Source: Pseudomonadota bacterium
GTDB lineage: Bacteria; Pseudomonadota; Alphaproteobacteria; Sphingomonadales; Sphingomonadaceae
Reading direction: 5' to 3'
DNA length: 34,227 bases
NCBI GenBank assembly: GCA_018240895.1
Contig: JAFEEX010000006.1
Span: 49,308-83,534, forward strand
The notes under the pieces are model-generated. The model made no database searches and was not told the origin of the DNA. It was given only the letters and a program-made list of their open reading frames with translations. Each line of letters starts with the position of its first letter. Position 1 is the first letter of the stretch. Of the stretch, positions 8,353 to 16,684 are shown one piece after another. Both the position numbers and the translations under genes were made by a program.

Positions 8353-11247
8353 TTAGAGTCCAAAGTCCATGCTGCGGGTGCGTCCAAGCCCGAGACTGGC
8401 GGTAAGTTCGCGTTCGAGGCTGCGTTCGAGCTTGAGATAGAGGCCAAGCTCGCGGGTGCGCTTGGTGAGGCGCTCGGTGAGCTTCGGATCGCGTTCGAGA
8501 CCCTTGGCCAGCTCGGCCATCTGCTTCGCGATGCCGCGCGCTCCGGCCACATCGCCGCCGCGTTGCAGCGCATCTCGTGCTGCGGCCATCTGGCGCCAGT
8601 CGCTGACGAACCGGTCTGCGCGCTTGCCGGGATCGGCGCGCAATTCAGCTTCGACCTTCATGGCTTGATGCGCGCCTTGTGAGCGCCCGGCAGCGGCCTC
8701 GACAGCCAGGTCCGGCGCACGGTCGAACGCCCTGGCGAGATCGGCAGCGCCATTGGGTTGCAGCATTTCAAGTGCCTTGCCAGCGCGTTCCAGGGTCTCA
8801 TTCTGGTGCGGCAAAATCGAAAGGCCGCGCGCCTCCATCTGCACCGCGTCGATGTGCGCCCGGGCGTAACGCTCGATCGCCCGAAGCTGCGAGTTGGCTG
8901 CGGAACCGGGGTCTGGGATTGCCTCGAGCTTGCTCTTGCCCGGCCGGAACCCGTCGAAGATACCGCGCACCTTGGCCGGAATCTGCCGCACCAATTCGGC
9001 GTCCTTCTCGCGGAAGGTAATCCCGCGCCGTTCGGCAAAGTCGCGGGCCGGATCGCGCTCGCCATAGTCGCTCGCCATGTCCTTGGCACGCTCCCGGCCA
9101 AGGACCCGAACGAGCTTCAACTGGTCGGCAAAGTCGTCTCGGCCGTAGTGCAGATCGACCTGCTCGCGGTGCCGCGAGAGCGCGACATAGGCTCCGTGGC
9201 TGTCCATGCCCGGCGTTGCCAGGAGATGGGTGCGATCGACCGTTACCCCTTGCGCCTTGTGGATCGTCGCGGCGTAGCCGTGGTCGAAATGGGCATAGTC
9301 CCTGCTGTCGAAGCCGACCTTGCGTCCGTCGTCGGTGCGCACCGCAATGCGCCCCGCCTTGATCGCGTCGATAGTCGCGAGCGTCCCGTTCTTGATCCCC
9401 AGGCTGCGCTCGTTGCGCAGGAACATCAGTCGGTCGCCCGAAGCGAACTGGCGTTCGCCGCGCTCGGTCCTGATCTCGACATCGGAACCCAGTTGACCCG
9501 CCAAACGCAGCCGTTCGCGCGCCATCGCGTTGAGTGCGCGCACCTCGTCGTTGGTATGCGTGAGGATGATCCGGCTTGTCGCCGGATCGCCCTGCCGGTC
9601 GCTGTCCCAGCGGGCGACAAGCGCCTCGCGCGCGCCCTCACGAGAAGCCTCGGCATGGACCATGCCATTCTCGGCATAGGCCCCGATCGCTTCCCCGGTG
9701 CGACCGGTCGCGAGGTGCCGCGTGGCATCGCGCTGCCAGTCGGCCTGCTGGCGGCGAATCTCGGTGATCTCGACCCCGCCGTGGCGCTGGTGAAGCGCGC
9801 GGAACGCAGCCCCGGCCTCGATCGCCTGGAGCTGCTGCGGGTCGCCGACCAGCACGACCTTGGATCCTGCTTCGGCGGCGCGGCTGAGCACGCGCCCCAT
9901 CTGCCTGGTGCCGACCATCCCTGCTTCGTCGATGACCAGGACATCGCGCGGACCCAGGAGGTCGCGGCCTTGGTTCCACTGGTATTCGAGGCTGGCAAGG
10001 GTGCGCGAGGCGATCCCCGAACCGTTCTCGAGGTTCTCGGCGGCGATCCCCGAAAGCGCCGTGCCGCGCACAGTGTAGCCAGCGCCTTCCCAGGCTTCGC
10101 GCGCCACGCCGAGCATCGCGCTCTTGCCGGTTCCGGCATAGCCGATGACGATCGCCAGACCCGTGCTGCTGGTGACATGCTCGAAGGCAGCGCGCTGTTC
10201 CCCGGAGAGCAGCAACCCGCGTTCTTCGGCTCGGGCAATTGCCCGTTCGACATGGCGCTCAGCTACGCTATGTCGGTCCCGTCCAGCCAAGGCATCACCG
10301 GCCCGATCGAGCCGCTGCTCGGTCTCGATCATGCCTCGCGAGGTGTAGCGCTCAGCGCCCCGGCCATCCTTGCCGAGCGCGACCAGTTCGGGGGCATGGC
10401 GCACGGCATCGAGCGCGGCATCGAACTGCTCCTTGCCATCGCTGTGGCGGTGGATGAACGCCGCAAGATCGCGTGCGGTAAAGGTCGCCTGTTGGTGCGT
10501 GATCGCATCGAGCGCGAGCGCGGGATTGGCGATAATTCTTGTCCCGTTCCGCTGTGCAATCGCGCGGTGTTCCTCGATCCGATCGGCCTCCAATCCGCGT
10601 GTGCCGATCCGCGATGCGGCGGGGCCGATCTTGTCTTGCGGTTCGAGCGCGATGCCCTGCTCGGCGAGGCTGCGGTGATCGATCCGAGCATCGATATCGA
10701 GTTCTGCCAGTCGCTGATTGACATGCTCGGCCCAGCGCTCGCGCCACTGCTCGATCAGCTCGGAGCGGTTCCAGTCGCGAACCTTGGCACCGAACCCATC
10801 GGGGCCAACTTCGCGCATGGTCAGCATGACATGAGCGTGCGGCTTGGGCTTGCCGTCCTCGCCAATATCCCAATGGACATTGAGGTCGGCGATCATCCCT
10901 TCGGCGACGAACTCGGCCTCGACGAATTCGCGGGCAAGCTCGATTGCCTCTTCCTTGCTGAGCTCGCGGGGGAGGGCGAATTCGACCTCGCGGGCAAGCT
11001 GCGCGTCCTTGCGCTTCTCGGCCTTCTCGACCGCGTTCCACAGCCGCTCGCGGTCGGCAAACTCGGCGGGCGCGCCTTCGGGCAGTAGCACTTCGGAATG
11101 AACGACCCCGGCCTTGTCGGTGAAGTCGTGGGCGCGGTCGATCCGCTCATCCTGGAGCTTCTCACCGGCGCGATAGGCAGCCGCCGCGACCGAACTGCGC
11201 CCGCTCGACCGGCCGATGACTTTCGCGCTGAAGTGGAAGATCGCCAT
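8353..11247 (-). CDS. traA: Ti-type relaxase/helicase TraA (MobQ)
   Basis: A 964-aa conjugative relaxase-helicase that nicks and unwinds DNA at oriT. The N-terminal MobA/MobL relaxase domain has the opening MAIFHFSAKVIGRSSGRS, an active-site-type Tyr in AAAAYRAGE, and the metal-binding His pair in KPHAHVMLTMREV (~residue 134). The helicase part has Walker A GYAGTGKSAM (~370), Walker B VLVIDEAGMVG (~437), then VGDPQQLQAIE and the late GYAATIHKAQGVTVD and VALSRHREQV motifs. A second ATG three codons earlier (11256) is possible, but homologues start at MAIxHFS. It is divergent from traC/traD with the predicted oriT between. It is slightly shorter than Ti TraA (~1100 aa), but all motifs are intact. 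Confidence 0.93.
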   Translation of the reverse strand: MAIFHFSAKVIGRSSGRSSVAAAAYRAGEKLQDERIDRAHDFTDKAGVVHSEVLLPEGAPAEFADRERLWNAVEKAEKRKDAQLAREVEFALPRELSKEEAIELAREFVEAEFVAEGMIADLNVHWDIGEDGKPKPHAHVMLTMREVGPDGFGAKVRDWNRSELIEQWRERWAEHVNQRLAELDIDARIDHRSLAEQGIALEPQDKIGPAASRIGTRGLEADRIEEHRAIAQRNGTRIIANPALALDAITHQQATFTARDLAAFIHRHSDGKEQFDAALDAVRHAPELVALGKDGRGAERYTSRGMIETEQRLDRAGDALAGRDRHSVAERHVERAIARAEERGLLLSGEQRAAFEHVTSSTGLAIVIGYAGTGKSAMLGVAREAWEGAGYTVRGTALSGIAAENLENGSGIASRTLASLEYQWNQGRDLLGPRDVLVIDEAGMVGTRQMGRVLSRAAEAGSKVVLVGDPQQLQAIEAGAAFRALHQRHGGVEITEIRRQQADWQRDATRHLATGRTGEAIGAYAENGMVHAEASREGAREALVARWDSDRQGDPATSRIILTHTNDEVRALNAMARERLRLAGQLGSDVEIRTERGERQFASGDRLMFLRNERSLGIKNGTLATIDAIKAGRIAVRTDDGRKVGFDSRDYAHFDHGYAATIHKAQGVTVDRTHLLATPGMDSHGAYVALSRHREQVDLHYGRDDFADQLKLVRVLGRERAKDMASDYGERDPARDFAERRGITFREKDAELVRQIPAKVRGIFDGFRPGKSKLEAIPDPGSAANSQLRAIERYARAHIDAVQMEARGLSILPHQNETLERAGKALEMLQPNGAADLARAFDRAPDLAVEAAAGRSQGAHQAMKVEAELRADPGKRADRFVSDWRQMAAARDALQRGGDVAGARGIAKQMAELAKGLERDPKLTERLTKRTRELGLYLKLERSLERELTASLGLGRTRSMDFGL

Positions 11248-11276
11248 GATGGCCATCCAGTTACGCCATCAAAGCC

Positions 11277-11304
11277 ACGTCGGCACGACGTATAAGCGCG
11301 CCCT
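11277..11304. other. Predicted origin of transfer (oriT/nic)
   Basis: Between divergent traA and traC lies ATAAGCGCGCCCT (11292-11304), one base from the (A/T)TAAGTGCGCCCT core of RSF1010/Ti (MobQ) nic sites. A perfect small inverted repeat ACGTCG/CGACGT (11277-11282, 11286-11291) adjoins it on the expected side. In Ti plasmids oriT occupies exactly this position between traA and traCDG. Nicking is inferred. Confidence 0.75.
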
Positions 11305-11420
11305 CTCTCGAAACTTTCTCGTTCGGGACTCAGCCGTATCAGAGCGTCCCAGTGACCTTGCTGCATTGGACGAGGCGCAGCCGTACAATCGGCGCATCAC
11401 CTCCCGATGGAGACACGGAC

Positions 11421-11723
11421 ATGCGCAAACCGCGCGAAATTGATTCGGAACTGAAGGCGCTTGCCGACAAGGCGAGAACGCTCAAGGAACGCCGCGTGCG
11501 TCAGCTTGGCGAGCTGGTGATCGCGACCGGCGGCGATGCACTTGAGCCCGATGTGCTGGCGGGGGCCTTGCTTGACGCTGCTACCAGCAACGACAGCGCA
11601 GCACAGGAGGGCTGGCGCGCTCGCGGCACGGCGTTCTTTCAAGGGAAGGCCAGCAATCAAGGCCGAGCTCGTGGCAAGCCGGATCGGAACCGCCCGGGCG
11701 ACCGCAGCGAAGCATCGGCTTGA
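11421..11723 (+). CDS. traC: Conjugal transfer protein TraC
   Basis: A 100-aa protein of the TraC family of Ti-like mobilisation modules, thought to assist relaxosome assembly at oriT. It begins MRKPREIDSELKALADKART, a basic coiled-coil region, then QLGELVIATGGDALEPDVLAGALL and WRARGTAFFQG, which matches the family; the tail is basic and disordered. ATG 11421 has GGAGA about eight bases upstream. The frame is open further 5' to 11352, but the family start is here. It lies divergent from traA and 22 bases before traD. Confidence 0.85.
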   Translation: MRKPREIDSELKALADKARTLKERRVRQLGELVIATGGDALEPDVLAGALLDAATSNDSAAQEGWRARGTAFFQGKASNQGRARGKPDRNRPGDRSEASA

Positions 11724-11745
11724 GTCGGCGAAGGCGCGGGCCGAC

Positions 11746-12012
11746 ATGCGCGACTGGCAGGTTAAACGCCGCGAACGCACCCGCCAGCTGATCGAGCTGG
11801 GCGGGCTGGTGGTGAAGGCGAACCTGGTCGATCTCACCGACGACGATCGCGCGACGATCTACGGCGCGCTGCTCACTGTCGCAGTCAAAATGCGCGGGGA
11901 GGAGGGGGCGCATGCGCTGGCGCTGTGGAAGCGCAAGGGCAAGCGCGCGTTCGAGGCAGAAGCCGAACTCAGGAACGGTAAAGACCCCGGCAAAAGGTCC
12001 GCCGGGGCCTGA
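11746..12012 (+). CDS. traD: Conjugal transfer protein TraD
   Basis: An 88-aa TraD-family protein, small and basic, from the Ti-type transfer module; it is unrelated to the F-plasmid coupling ATPase of the same name. Diagnostic stretch: MRDWQVKRRERTRQLIELGG then LVVKANLVDLTDDDRATIYGALL. GAAGG lies ~12 bases before the ATG. A GTG at 11671 would give a longer N-terminus overlapping traC, and some homologues may use such a start. It probably binds DNA or relaxase as an accessory factor. It ends nine bases from the convergent ssb gene. Confidence 0.82.
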   Translation: MRDWQVKRRERTRQLIELGGLVVKANLVDLTDDDRATIYGALLTVAVKMRGEEGAHALALWKRKGKRAFEAEAELRNGKDPGKRSAGA

Positions 12013-12036
12013 GCGGCGCGCTATTTCGCGCGCCGC
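12013..12036. terminator. Hairpin between convergent traD and ssb
   Basis: GCGGCGCG (12013-12020) and CGCGCCGC (12029-12036) form an 8-bp stem with an 8-base loop exactly where traD and ssb meet tail to tail; the right arm lies inside the ssb 3' end. No T-run follows on either strand, so termination efficiency is uncertain. Confidence 0.45.
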
Positions 12037-12389
12037 TTGCGGGGCTGTTCGGCAGTGGCTTCCTTGGCCTTCGCGAGGAAGTCGACCTGCTCGGCCACGA
12101 TCTCGCAGCCGTAGCGGGCCTGACCTTCGCTGTCGGTCCAGCGGGAGTAGTGGATCCGGCCGGTGACCATGACCATCGCGCCCTTGTTGACGTGCTCGGC
12201 GACGCATTTGCCGATCCCGTTGAAGCAGGTGATCCGGTGCCATTCGGTCTCGGTCTGGCGGGCTCCATCGGCGTCCTTGAAGCTGCGGGTGGTAGCGAGC
12301 GAGAGGCTGGTGATCTGGGCGCCTGACTGGGCGGTGCGGACTTCGGGATTGTTGCCAACGAAGCCGACGAGGGTGACGTTGTTCTTCAT
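12021..12389 (-). CDS. ssb: Single-stranded DNA-binding protein (element-borne)
   Basis: A 122-aa SSB: the OB-fold opens with MKNNVTLVGFVGNNPEVR, followed by SLATTRSFKDADG, ETEWHRITCFNGIGKCVAEHVNKGAMVMVTGRIHY and YGCEIVAEQVDFL. The C-terminal tail is short and basic (QPRKRRAK) and lacks the acidic DDDIPF-type tip of housekeeping SSB, as is often seen for mobile-element copies. ATG 12389 is preferred, with AAAGG upstream; a longer reading to 12551 adds residues unlike SSB. It probably protects transferred single strands. A small hairpin AAGGGA/TCCCTT lies in its leader near 12419-12434. Confidence 0.93.
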   Translation of the reverse strand: MKNNVTLVGFVGNNPEVRTAQSGAQITSLSLATTRSFKDADGARQTETEWHRITCFNGIGKCVAEHVNKGAMVMVTGRIHYSRWTDSEGQARYGCEIVAEQVDFLAKAKEATAEQPRKRRAK

Positions 12390-12808
12390 GAGAGAGACCT
12401 TTCGAAGCTCTGGTTCGTCCAAGGGACCATCCCTTTGACTGAGCCCCGAAGAGGCCGGGCACGGACAGCTCTGCACCGAATACAGTGAGGGAAACGTCGC
12501 TCGAAGGAGTGGTGCGGGCAGGCATGCGCAGCATGACCACACGGTCCGCATGAGCGCACGTTGCAGCGCCTGGCGGGGTTCGGTCAGGGGCGTGGATTAG
12601 TCATGAAAGGGGAGGTGTTCTTGGGCTGTATCGAGGTGCAAAGCGTATCGAATGGTGGGCGGCGGTGCTGTCGGGGTTCGCTGACATATCGGACATTCAC
12701 GGCATCAAATTAGCTTATCGAAAGCGGACGCTCGTTTAGAAAGTATTGATCGCACCATTCGACCAGGTTCTTGGGGCATCAACGCACCGGAGAACCGACA
12801 TGCCCGCT
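12390..12808. other. Spacer between mobilisation block and nas operon
   Basis: About 420 bases hold the ssb promoter and 5' leader, then a stretch with no gene I can support. From 12690 to 12790 the base composition is more AT-rich. It lies immediately after the nas operon end; no clear intrinsic terminator for that operon is visible here. It may mark a junction where the nitrate locus joined the mobilisation module. Confidence 0.45.
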
Positions 12809-12994
12809 TTACTGAGTTTCTTTCGTTCGAGGCAAATTGCTTTGCCGGGTGCCGGACCGCATGGTCTCAAAGCCACAGCACGGGCATTCTAGGGATCGGC
12901 TGGCGGCCTGCCGAGAATTGTCCGTCCATGTCTGACCACAGCGCTGGCAGACGCGCGGGATCAGGTTGCCGAGCAATATCTTCAATCGCTTCAT
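12809..12994 (-). CDS. Small zinc-ribbon protein, last gene of nas operon
   Basis: A 61-aa protein with a CxxCG ... CxxCG layout: VCQRCGQTW at ~15-23 and ECPCCGFE at ~36-43, the arrangement of a zinc ribbon or rubredoxin-like knuckle. The rest is basic (MKRLKILLGNLIPR at the start; a polar tail). Its ATG overlaps the cobA stop by four bases (ATGA), the same coupling used by every junction in this operon, which is strong evidence that it is a real gene. I do not recognise it as a known nitrate-assimilation protein. It could bind zinc or iron as a small regulator, chaperone or electron carrier; none is shown. Confidence 0.68.
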   Translation of the reverse strand: MKRLKILLGNLIPRVCQRCGQTWTDNSRQAASRSLECPCCGFETMRSGTRQSNLPRTKETQ

Positions 12995-13782
12995 GCTGTG
13001 TGCCTCGAGATCGTGGACAAGGCGAGGTGCGAACACTGCTGCGCGCGACTGGGCACGGGCTGCAGAGCCGTTCCAATCAGGAGCAGTGCCGGACCGCTGC
13101 CAGAGCAGGCTTTCGCAGCGAGGGGCAAGAGATCGAGCCGGGTTGAAAGCGACTGCTCGCCGGGCAGACTGGCGTTCTCTACGATCGCCACCGGCGTATC
13201 TTCGGCCAGACCATGAGCCTGCAGCTGGCGCGATACTTCTGCGGCAGCGGCCTTGCCCATGTAGATCGCGAGCGTGGCGTCGGGATCGGCCAGCGCCTGC
13301 CAGTCCAGCTCGGGCGCTGCTCCGGCGCGGACATGCGCGGTGGCGAAAACCAGCTTGCGGGCCATGCCACGCAGGGTCAGCGAGCAGCCAAGGCTGGCGG
13401 CAGCGGCGCTGGCGGCGGTAACCCCTGGGCAGATCGCCACCGACACCCCGGCGGCGCGGCAGGCATCGAGTTCCTCGGTGGCGCGGCCGAAGATCGCCGG
13501 GTCGCCGCCTTTCAGGCGCACCACCCTCTCCCCCGCCAGCGCGGCGGCCACGATCAGGCGGTCGATGCTCGCCTGGTCCTTGGAATGGCGGCCCGAACGC
13601 TTGCCGACCGAAACGGTCCGGACCCCGGCGGGGATCAGATCGAGCACGCCGGGGCCGACCAGGGCGTCGAAAAACACCACGCTGGCTGCGCAGATCAACC
13701 ACTCGGCCTTGCGGGTCAGCAGCTCAGGATCGCCGGGGCCGGCGCCGACCAGCCAGACCATACCATCGGGGAACTGGGTCAT
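12991..13782 (-). CDS. cobA: Uroporphyrinogen-III C-methyltransferase
   Basis: A 263-aa SUMT that adds two SAM-derived methyls to uroporphyrinogen III, giving precorrin-2 on the way to siroheme, the cofactor of NirB. Tetrapyrrole-methylase motifs are present: VWLVGAGPGDPELLTRKA at the N-terminus, VVRLKGGDPAIFGRATEEL, the CPGVTAASAAAA loop, LVFATAHVR, and ATLAIYMGKAA. The C-terminal ~25 residues are an unconserved extension (VPSRAQQCSHLALSTISRHTA). The gene overlaps nasA by 4 bases, fitting co-supply of the nitrite reductase cofactor. No dehydrogenase/chelatase (CysG-N/Met8) is encoded in the window, so siroheme completion must use a chromosomal enzyme. Confidence 0.93.
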   Translation of the reverse strand: MTQFPDGMVWLVGAGPGDPELLTRKAEWLICAASVVFFDALVGPGVLDLIPAGVRTVSVGKRSGRHSKDQASIDRLIVAAALAGERVVRLKGGDPAIFGRATEELDACRAAGVSVAICPGVTAASAAAASLGCSLTLRGMARKLVFATAHVRAGAAPELDWQALADPDATLAIYMGKAAAAEVSRQLQAHGLAEDTPVAIVENASLPGEQSLSTRLDLLPLAAKACSGSGPALLLIGTALQPVPSRAQQCSHLALSTISRHTA

Positions 13783-16346
13783 TCGGCGGCCTCCAGCGGC
13801 TGGACGAGGTAGTCTTCAAGCAAGCGCGCAAGGGCCGGACGGCACGAGCCGCAATTGGTCCCGGCGAGGGTAGCCTCTCCCGCGCAGGCGGCGGCGCGGA
13901 TCTGGTTCGCGCCGATGCCGTGGCACACGCAAACGATCGACCCGCGATCCGGCTGGGGACTGGCCGAACGCCCGGCCAGCAGTTCCGGCCCCTCCAGCCC
14001 GGTCTGCCCAAGCTGCTCGCCGACCCATTCGCGGGGTGGAAGCTGCCCGCTGCGGGTGAGATAGAGCGCGGCGGCAAGCGAGCCATCGGCTGCGCGAACC
14101 ACGCTGCGCCGCATGCCGCGTGCAAGGTCGGCGGCTTCGATCCGCTGCCCCTCCGGCAACAGGGCGTCGGTCCGGATCTCGCCGTTGCCGGCAAGTTCGT
14201 ACAGCCAGCCAGCAGCAATCCGCGAACGGCTCCACCACACCAGCCCGCTCGGCACCGGGGCCTCGCGCGTGGCCAGGAAGGCCCGCCACTCCGGCTCGAC
14301 CGGCTCGACCCGCGCCGGGGTGTTCTTGAAGCCGGGCTGGCCGGATACGGGGTCGGTTTCGGAAAGGGGCAGGCGATTGGCGCGTGCCTCGCCCGCCATC
14401 TGATCGGTCCAGTGCATCGGCACGAACAGATCGCCGGGGCGCTGGCTGTCGGTAAGGCAAACGCGGAACAACGCGCTGCCAGCCCTAGTGGTGACCCGCG
14501 CGAGGCCGCCGTCCATCAGGCCCTGCGCCCCGGCATCAGAGGGGTGGATTTCCAGCAAGGCCTCGCGCCGGTGCTGCGACAGCGTGGATGACAGTCCGGT
14601 GCGGGTCATGGTGTGCCACTGGTCGCGGTAGCGCCCGGTGTTGAGGCGCAGGGGAAAGCGCGGATCGCACTTGGGGGCGGGCGGCGCATTCACCGCGATC
14701 AGCCGCGCCTTGCCATCGTCATGGCTGAAGCGTGCGGCCAGAGGGTGCGCGCCGCCCCACAGCAGAGGGGCAAGCTCTGCATAGTCCGCATCGCCAATCG
14801 CGGAGAGGTGCGACAGGTTCAGCGCTTTGCCGTGCCGGGAGGCAAGCGCAGTCATCGCGGCATATTCGCGGAACACTGCGGCTGGGCTGGTAAAGCCAAA
14901 GGCCTTCTCCCAGCCCATCCGTGCGGCGAAATCACACAGGATCGCCCAATCGGCGCGCGGCCCGGATTCAAGGGTGCCCGGCGGCGGGAACAGCGCGCGC
15001 TGGCGGCTGATCCGGCGCTCCGAATTGGTGACGGTGCCGTCCTTTTCGCCCCAGGCCAGCGCCGGCAGGCGGATGTGGGCCATCCGGGCAGTGTCGGCAT
15101 CGGCGATCACTTCGGAAACGACCAGCGTCTCGCACCGCGCCAGTGCCTCGCGCACGAAACCGGCGTCGGGCATCGAGACGGCCGGGTTGGTCGCCATGAC
15201 CCAAAGGAACCTGATTCGGCCGTCATGGACTGCGCGGAACAGGTCGACGGCCTTCAATCCCGAACCTGCGCAAATATTGGGGGCGTTCCAGAATTCGGCG
15301 ACGTCGGCGCGTTCGGCGGGTGAAAACCCCAGGTGGCAGGCAAGCGTGTTGGCCAGCCCGCCGACCTCGCGCCCACCCATGGCGTTGGGCTGGCCGGTGA
15401 TGGAGAATGGGCCGGCTCCGCCCCGGTTGAGCCGACCCATGGCCAGATGCAGGTTGATCACCGCATTGCCCTTGTCCGTTCCCCAGCGCGACTGGTTGGC
15501 ACCCTGGCTGAACAGGGTAACCATGCGCGGATGCGCCGCGACCAGATCGGCCAGCGCCGCGAAGGTGGGAAACGGGACGCCGGGGTCGTTGCTATCCAGC
15601 CCGGCAATGAACCCTTCGGGCACTGCGCAATGCTCGGCAAGAAACGCGTGGTCGAGCAGATTGCGGTCGCGCATTTCCGCCAGCAGGGCGTTGAACAGGG
15701 CGATGTCCCCATCGGGTTCGACCGCGACGTGCAGGTCGGCCTGCTCGGCGGTTTCGGTGCGGCGCGGGTCGATCACCACCAGTTTGGTGCCGCGTGCCTT
15801 GCGCGCAGCCTCGATCCGCTGCCAGATCACCGGATGGCACCAGGCGGTGTTCGATCCGACCAGCAGGATCAGGTCCGCCGCGTCGAGGTCGTCGTACGTG
15901 CAGGGAACCACGTCCTCACCAAACGCGCGGTTGTGCGCGGCGACGGCGCTGGCCATGCACAGGCGGCTGTTCGTGTCGATGTTGCCGCTGGCGATGAAGC
16001 CCTTCATCAGCTTGTTCGCGACGTAGTAATCCTCGGTCAGCAACTGGCCCGAAACGTAGAAGGCCACGCTGTCCGGTCCGTGTTCGGCGATGGCCGCGCG
16101 CATCTTTGCTGCGGCGAGATCGAGCGCCTCGTCCCAGCTGGCCTCGCGCTGTCCGATCATCGGCGCCAGCAGTCGCCCCTCGAGCCCGACCGTTTCGCCA
16201 AGATGCGTGCCCTTGGAGCAGAGCCGGCCGAAATTGGCGGGATGATCCCGGTCGCCCTTGATCACCACGGTCCGCTCACCCGTCACCGTGGCGCGGATCC
16301 CGCAGCCGACCCCGCAATAGGCACAGGTAGTGCGGACCGTATTCAC
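13779..16346 (-). CDS. nasA: Assimilatory nitrate reductase catalytic subunit
   Basis: An 855-aa cytoplasmic molybdoenzyme reducing nitrate to nitrite. N-terminal [4Fe-4S] ligands are CAYCGVGC (residues 8-15) with a fourth Cys in RLCSKG (~46). Mo-bisMGD blocks follow: QLLTEDYYVANKLMKG, NSRLCMASAVAAH, VGSNTAWCHPV, FSITGQPNAMGGREVGG, and late LRLNTGRYRDQWHTMTRTG. The C-terminus carries a BFD-like [2Fe-2S] domain (IVCVCHGIGANQI ... TNCGSCRP). GTG 16346 is the start because it overlaps the nirD stop (GTGA) and begins just before the Cys motif. No separate NasB-type reductase is encoded, so electrons may enter through the BFD domain. Confidence 0.95.
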   Translation of the reverse strand: MNTVRTTCAYCGVGCGIRATVTGERTVVIKGDRDHPANFGRLCSKGTHLGETVGLEGRLLAPMIGQREASWDEALDLAAAKMRAAIAEHGPDSVAFYVSGQLLTEDYYVANKLMKGFIASGNIDTNSRLCMASAVAAHNRAFGEDVVPCTYDDLDAADLILLVGSNTAWCHPVIWQRIEAARKARGTKLVVIDPRRTETAEQADLHVAVEPDGDIALFNALLAEMRDRNLLDHAFLAEHCAVPEGFIAGLDSNDPGVPFPTFAALADLVAAHPRMVTLFSQGANQSRWGTDKGNAVINLHLAMGRLNRGGAGPFSITGQPNAMGGREVGGLANTLACHLGFSPAERADVAEFWNAPNICAGSGLKAVDLFRAVHDGRIRFLWVMATNPAVSMPDAGFVREALARCETLVVSEVIADADTARMAHIRLPALAWGEKDGTVTNSERRISRQRALFPPPGTLESGPRADWAILCDFAARMGWEKAFGFTSPAAVFREYAAMTALASRHGKALNLSHLSAIGDADYAELAPLLWGGAHPLAARFSHDDGKARLIAVNAPPAPKCDPRFPLRLNTGRYRDQWHTMTRTGLSSTLSQHRREALLEIHPSDAGAQGLMDGGLARVTTRAGSALFRVCLTDSQRPGDLFVPMHWTDQMAGEARANRLPLSETDPVSGQPGFKNTPARVEPVEPEWRAFLATREAPVPSGLVWWSRSRIAAGWLYELAGNGEIRTDALLPEGQRIEAADLARGMRRSVVRAADGSLAAALYLTRSGQLPPREWVGEQLGQTGLEGPELLAGRSASPQPDRGSIVCVCHGIGANQIRAAACAGEATLAGTNCGSCRPALARLLEDYLVQPLEAAE

Positions 16347-16684
16347 GCGGCCTTCTTCCCGACCACCGCCTCGCGCAGCAGATAGATGCGTCCGGCATCG
16401 ACCTTCAGCGGGATCGTCGGCACGCACCCCTTGTCATCGCCCAGCGCCTCGCCGGTCTTCAGCGAGATGTTCCAGCTGTGTAGCGGGCAAGTCACCACGT
16501 TGCCGTGGACGATCCCCTGGCTGAGCGGCCCCTGCTTGTGCGGGCACTTGTTGACCAGCGCGAAGAATCGGTTGTCGAGCGTATGGAACACGGCGATTTC
16601 CTCACCCCCGCGCACCGGCAGGGTGCGGGCATTGCCCGGGGCAATCTGGTCCACCGGACCGATATCGAGCCATTCTCCGATCAT
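16343..16684 (-). CDS. nirD: Nitrite reductase small subunit (Rieske-type)
   Basis: A 113-aa small subunit of NADH nitrite reductase. Rieske ligands are complete: CPH at 47-49 and CPLH at 66-69, within NKCPHKQGPLSQGIVHGN and VTCPLHSWNIS, so this is the [2Fe-2S]-binding type, unlike the ligand-less E. coli NirD. ATG 16684 overlaps the nirB stop by four bases (ATGA), and its own stop overlaps the nasA GTG. It works with NirB in the cytoplasm. Confidence 0.95.
   Translation of the reverse strand: MIGEWLDIGPVDQIAPGNARTLPVRGGEEIAVFHTLDNRFFALVNKCPHKQGPLSQGIVHGNVVTCPLHSWNISLKTGEALGDDKGCVPTIPLKVDAGRIYLLREAVVGKKAA

Noticed and set aside
8758-11088. 776-codon plus-strand open frame opposite traA
   Set aside because: It lies wholly antisense to the relaxase-helicase, whose motifs are intact; the translated product shows no family features.
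12390-12551. Upstream extension of ssb
   Set aside because: The added 54 residues are Cys/Pro-rich and unlike SSB, and the OB-fold begins at ATG 12389.
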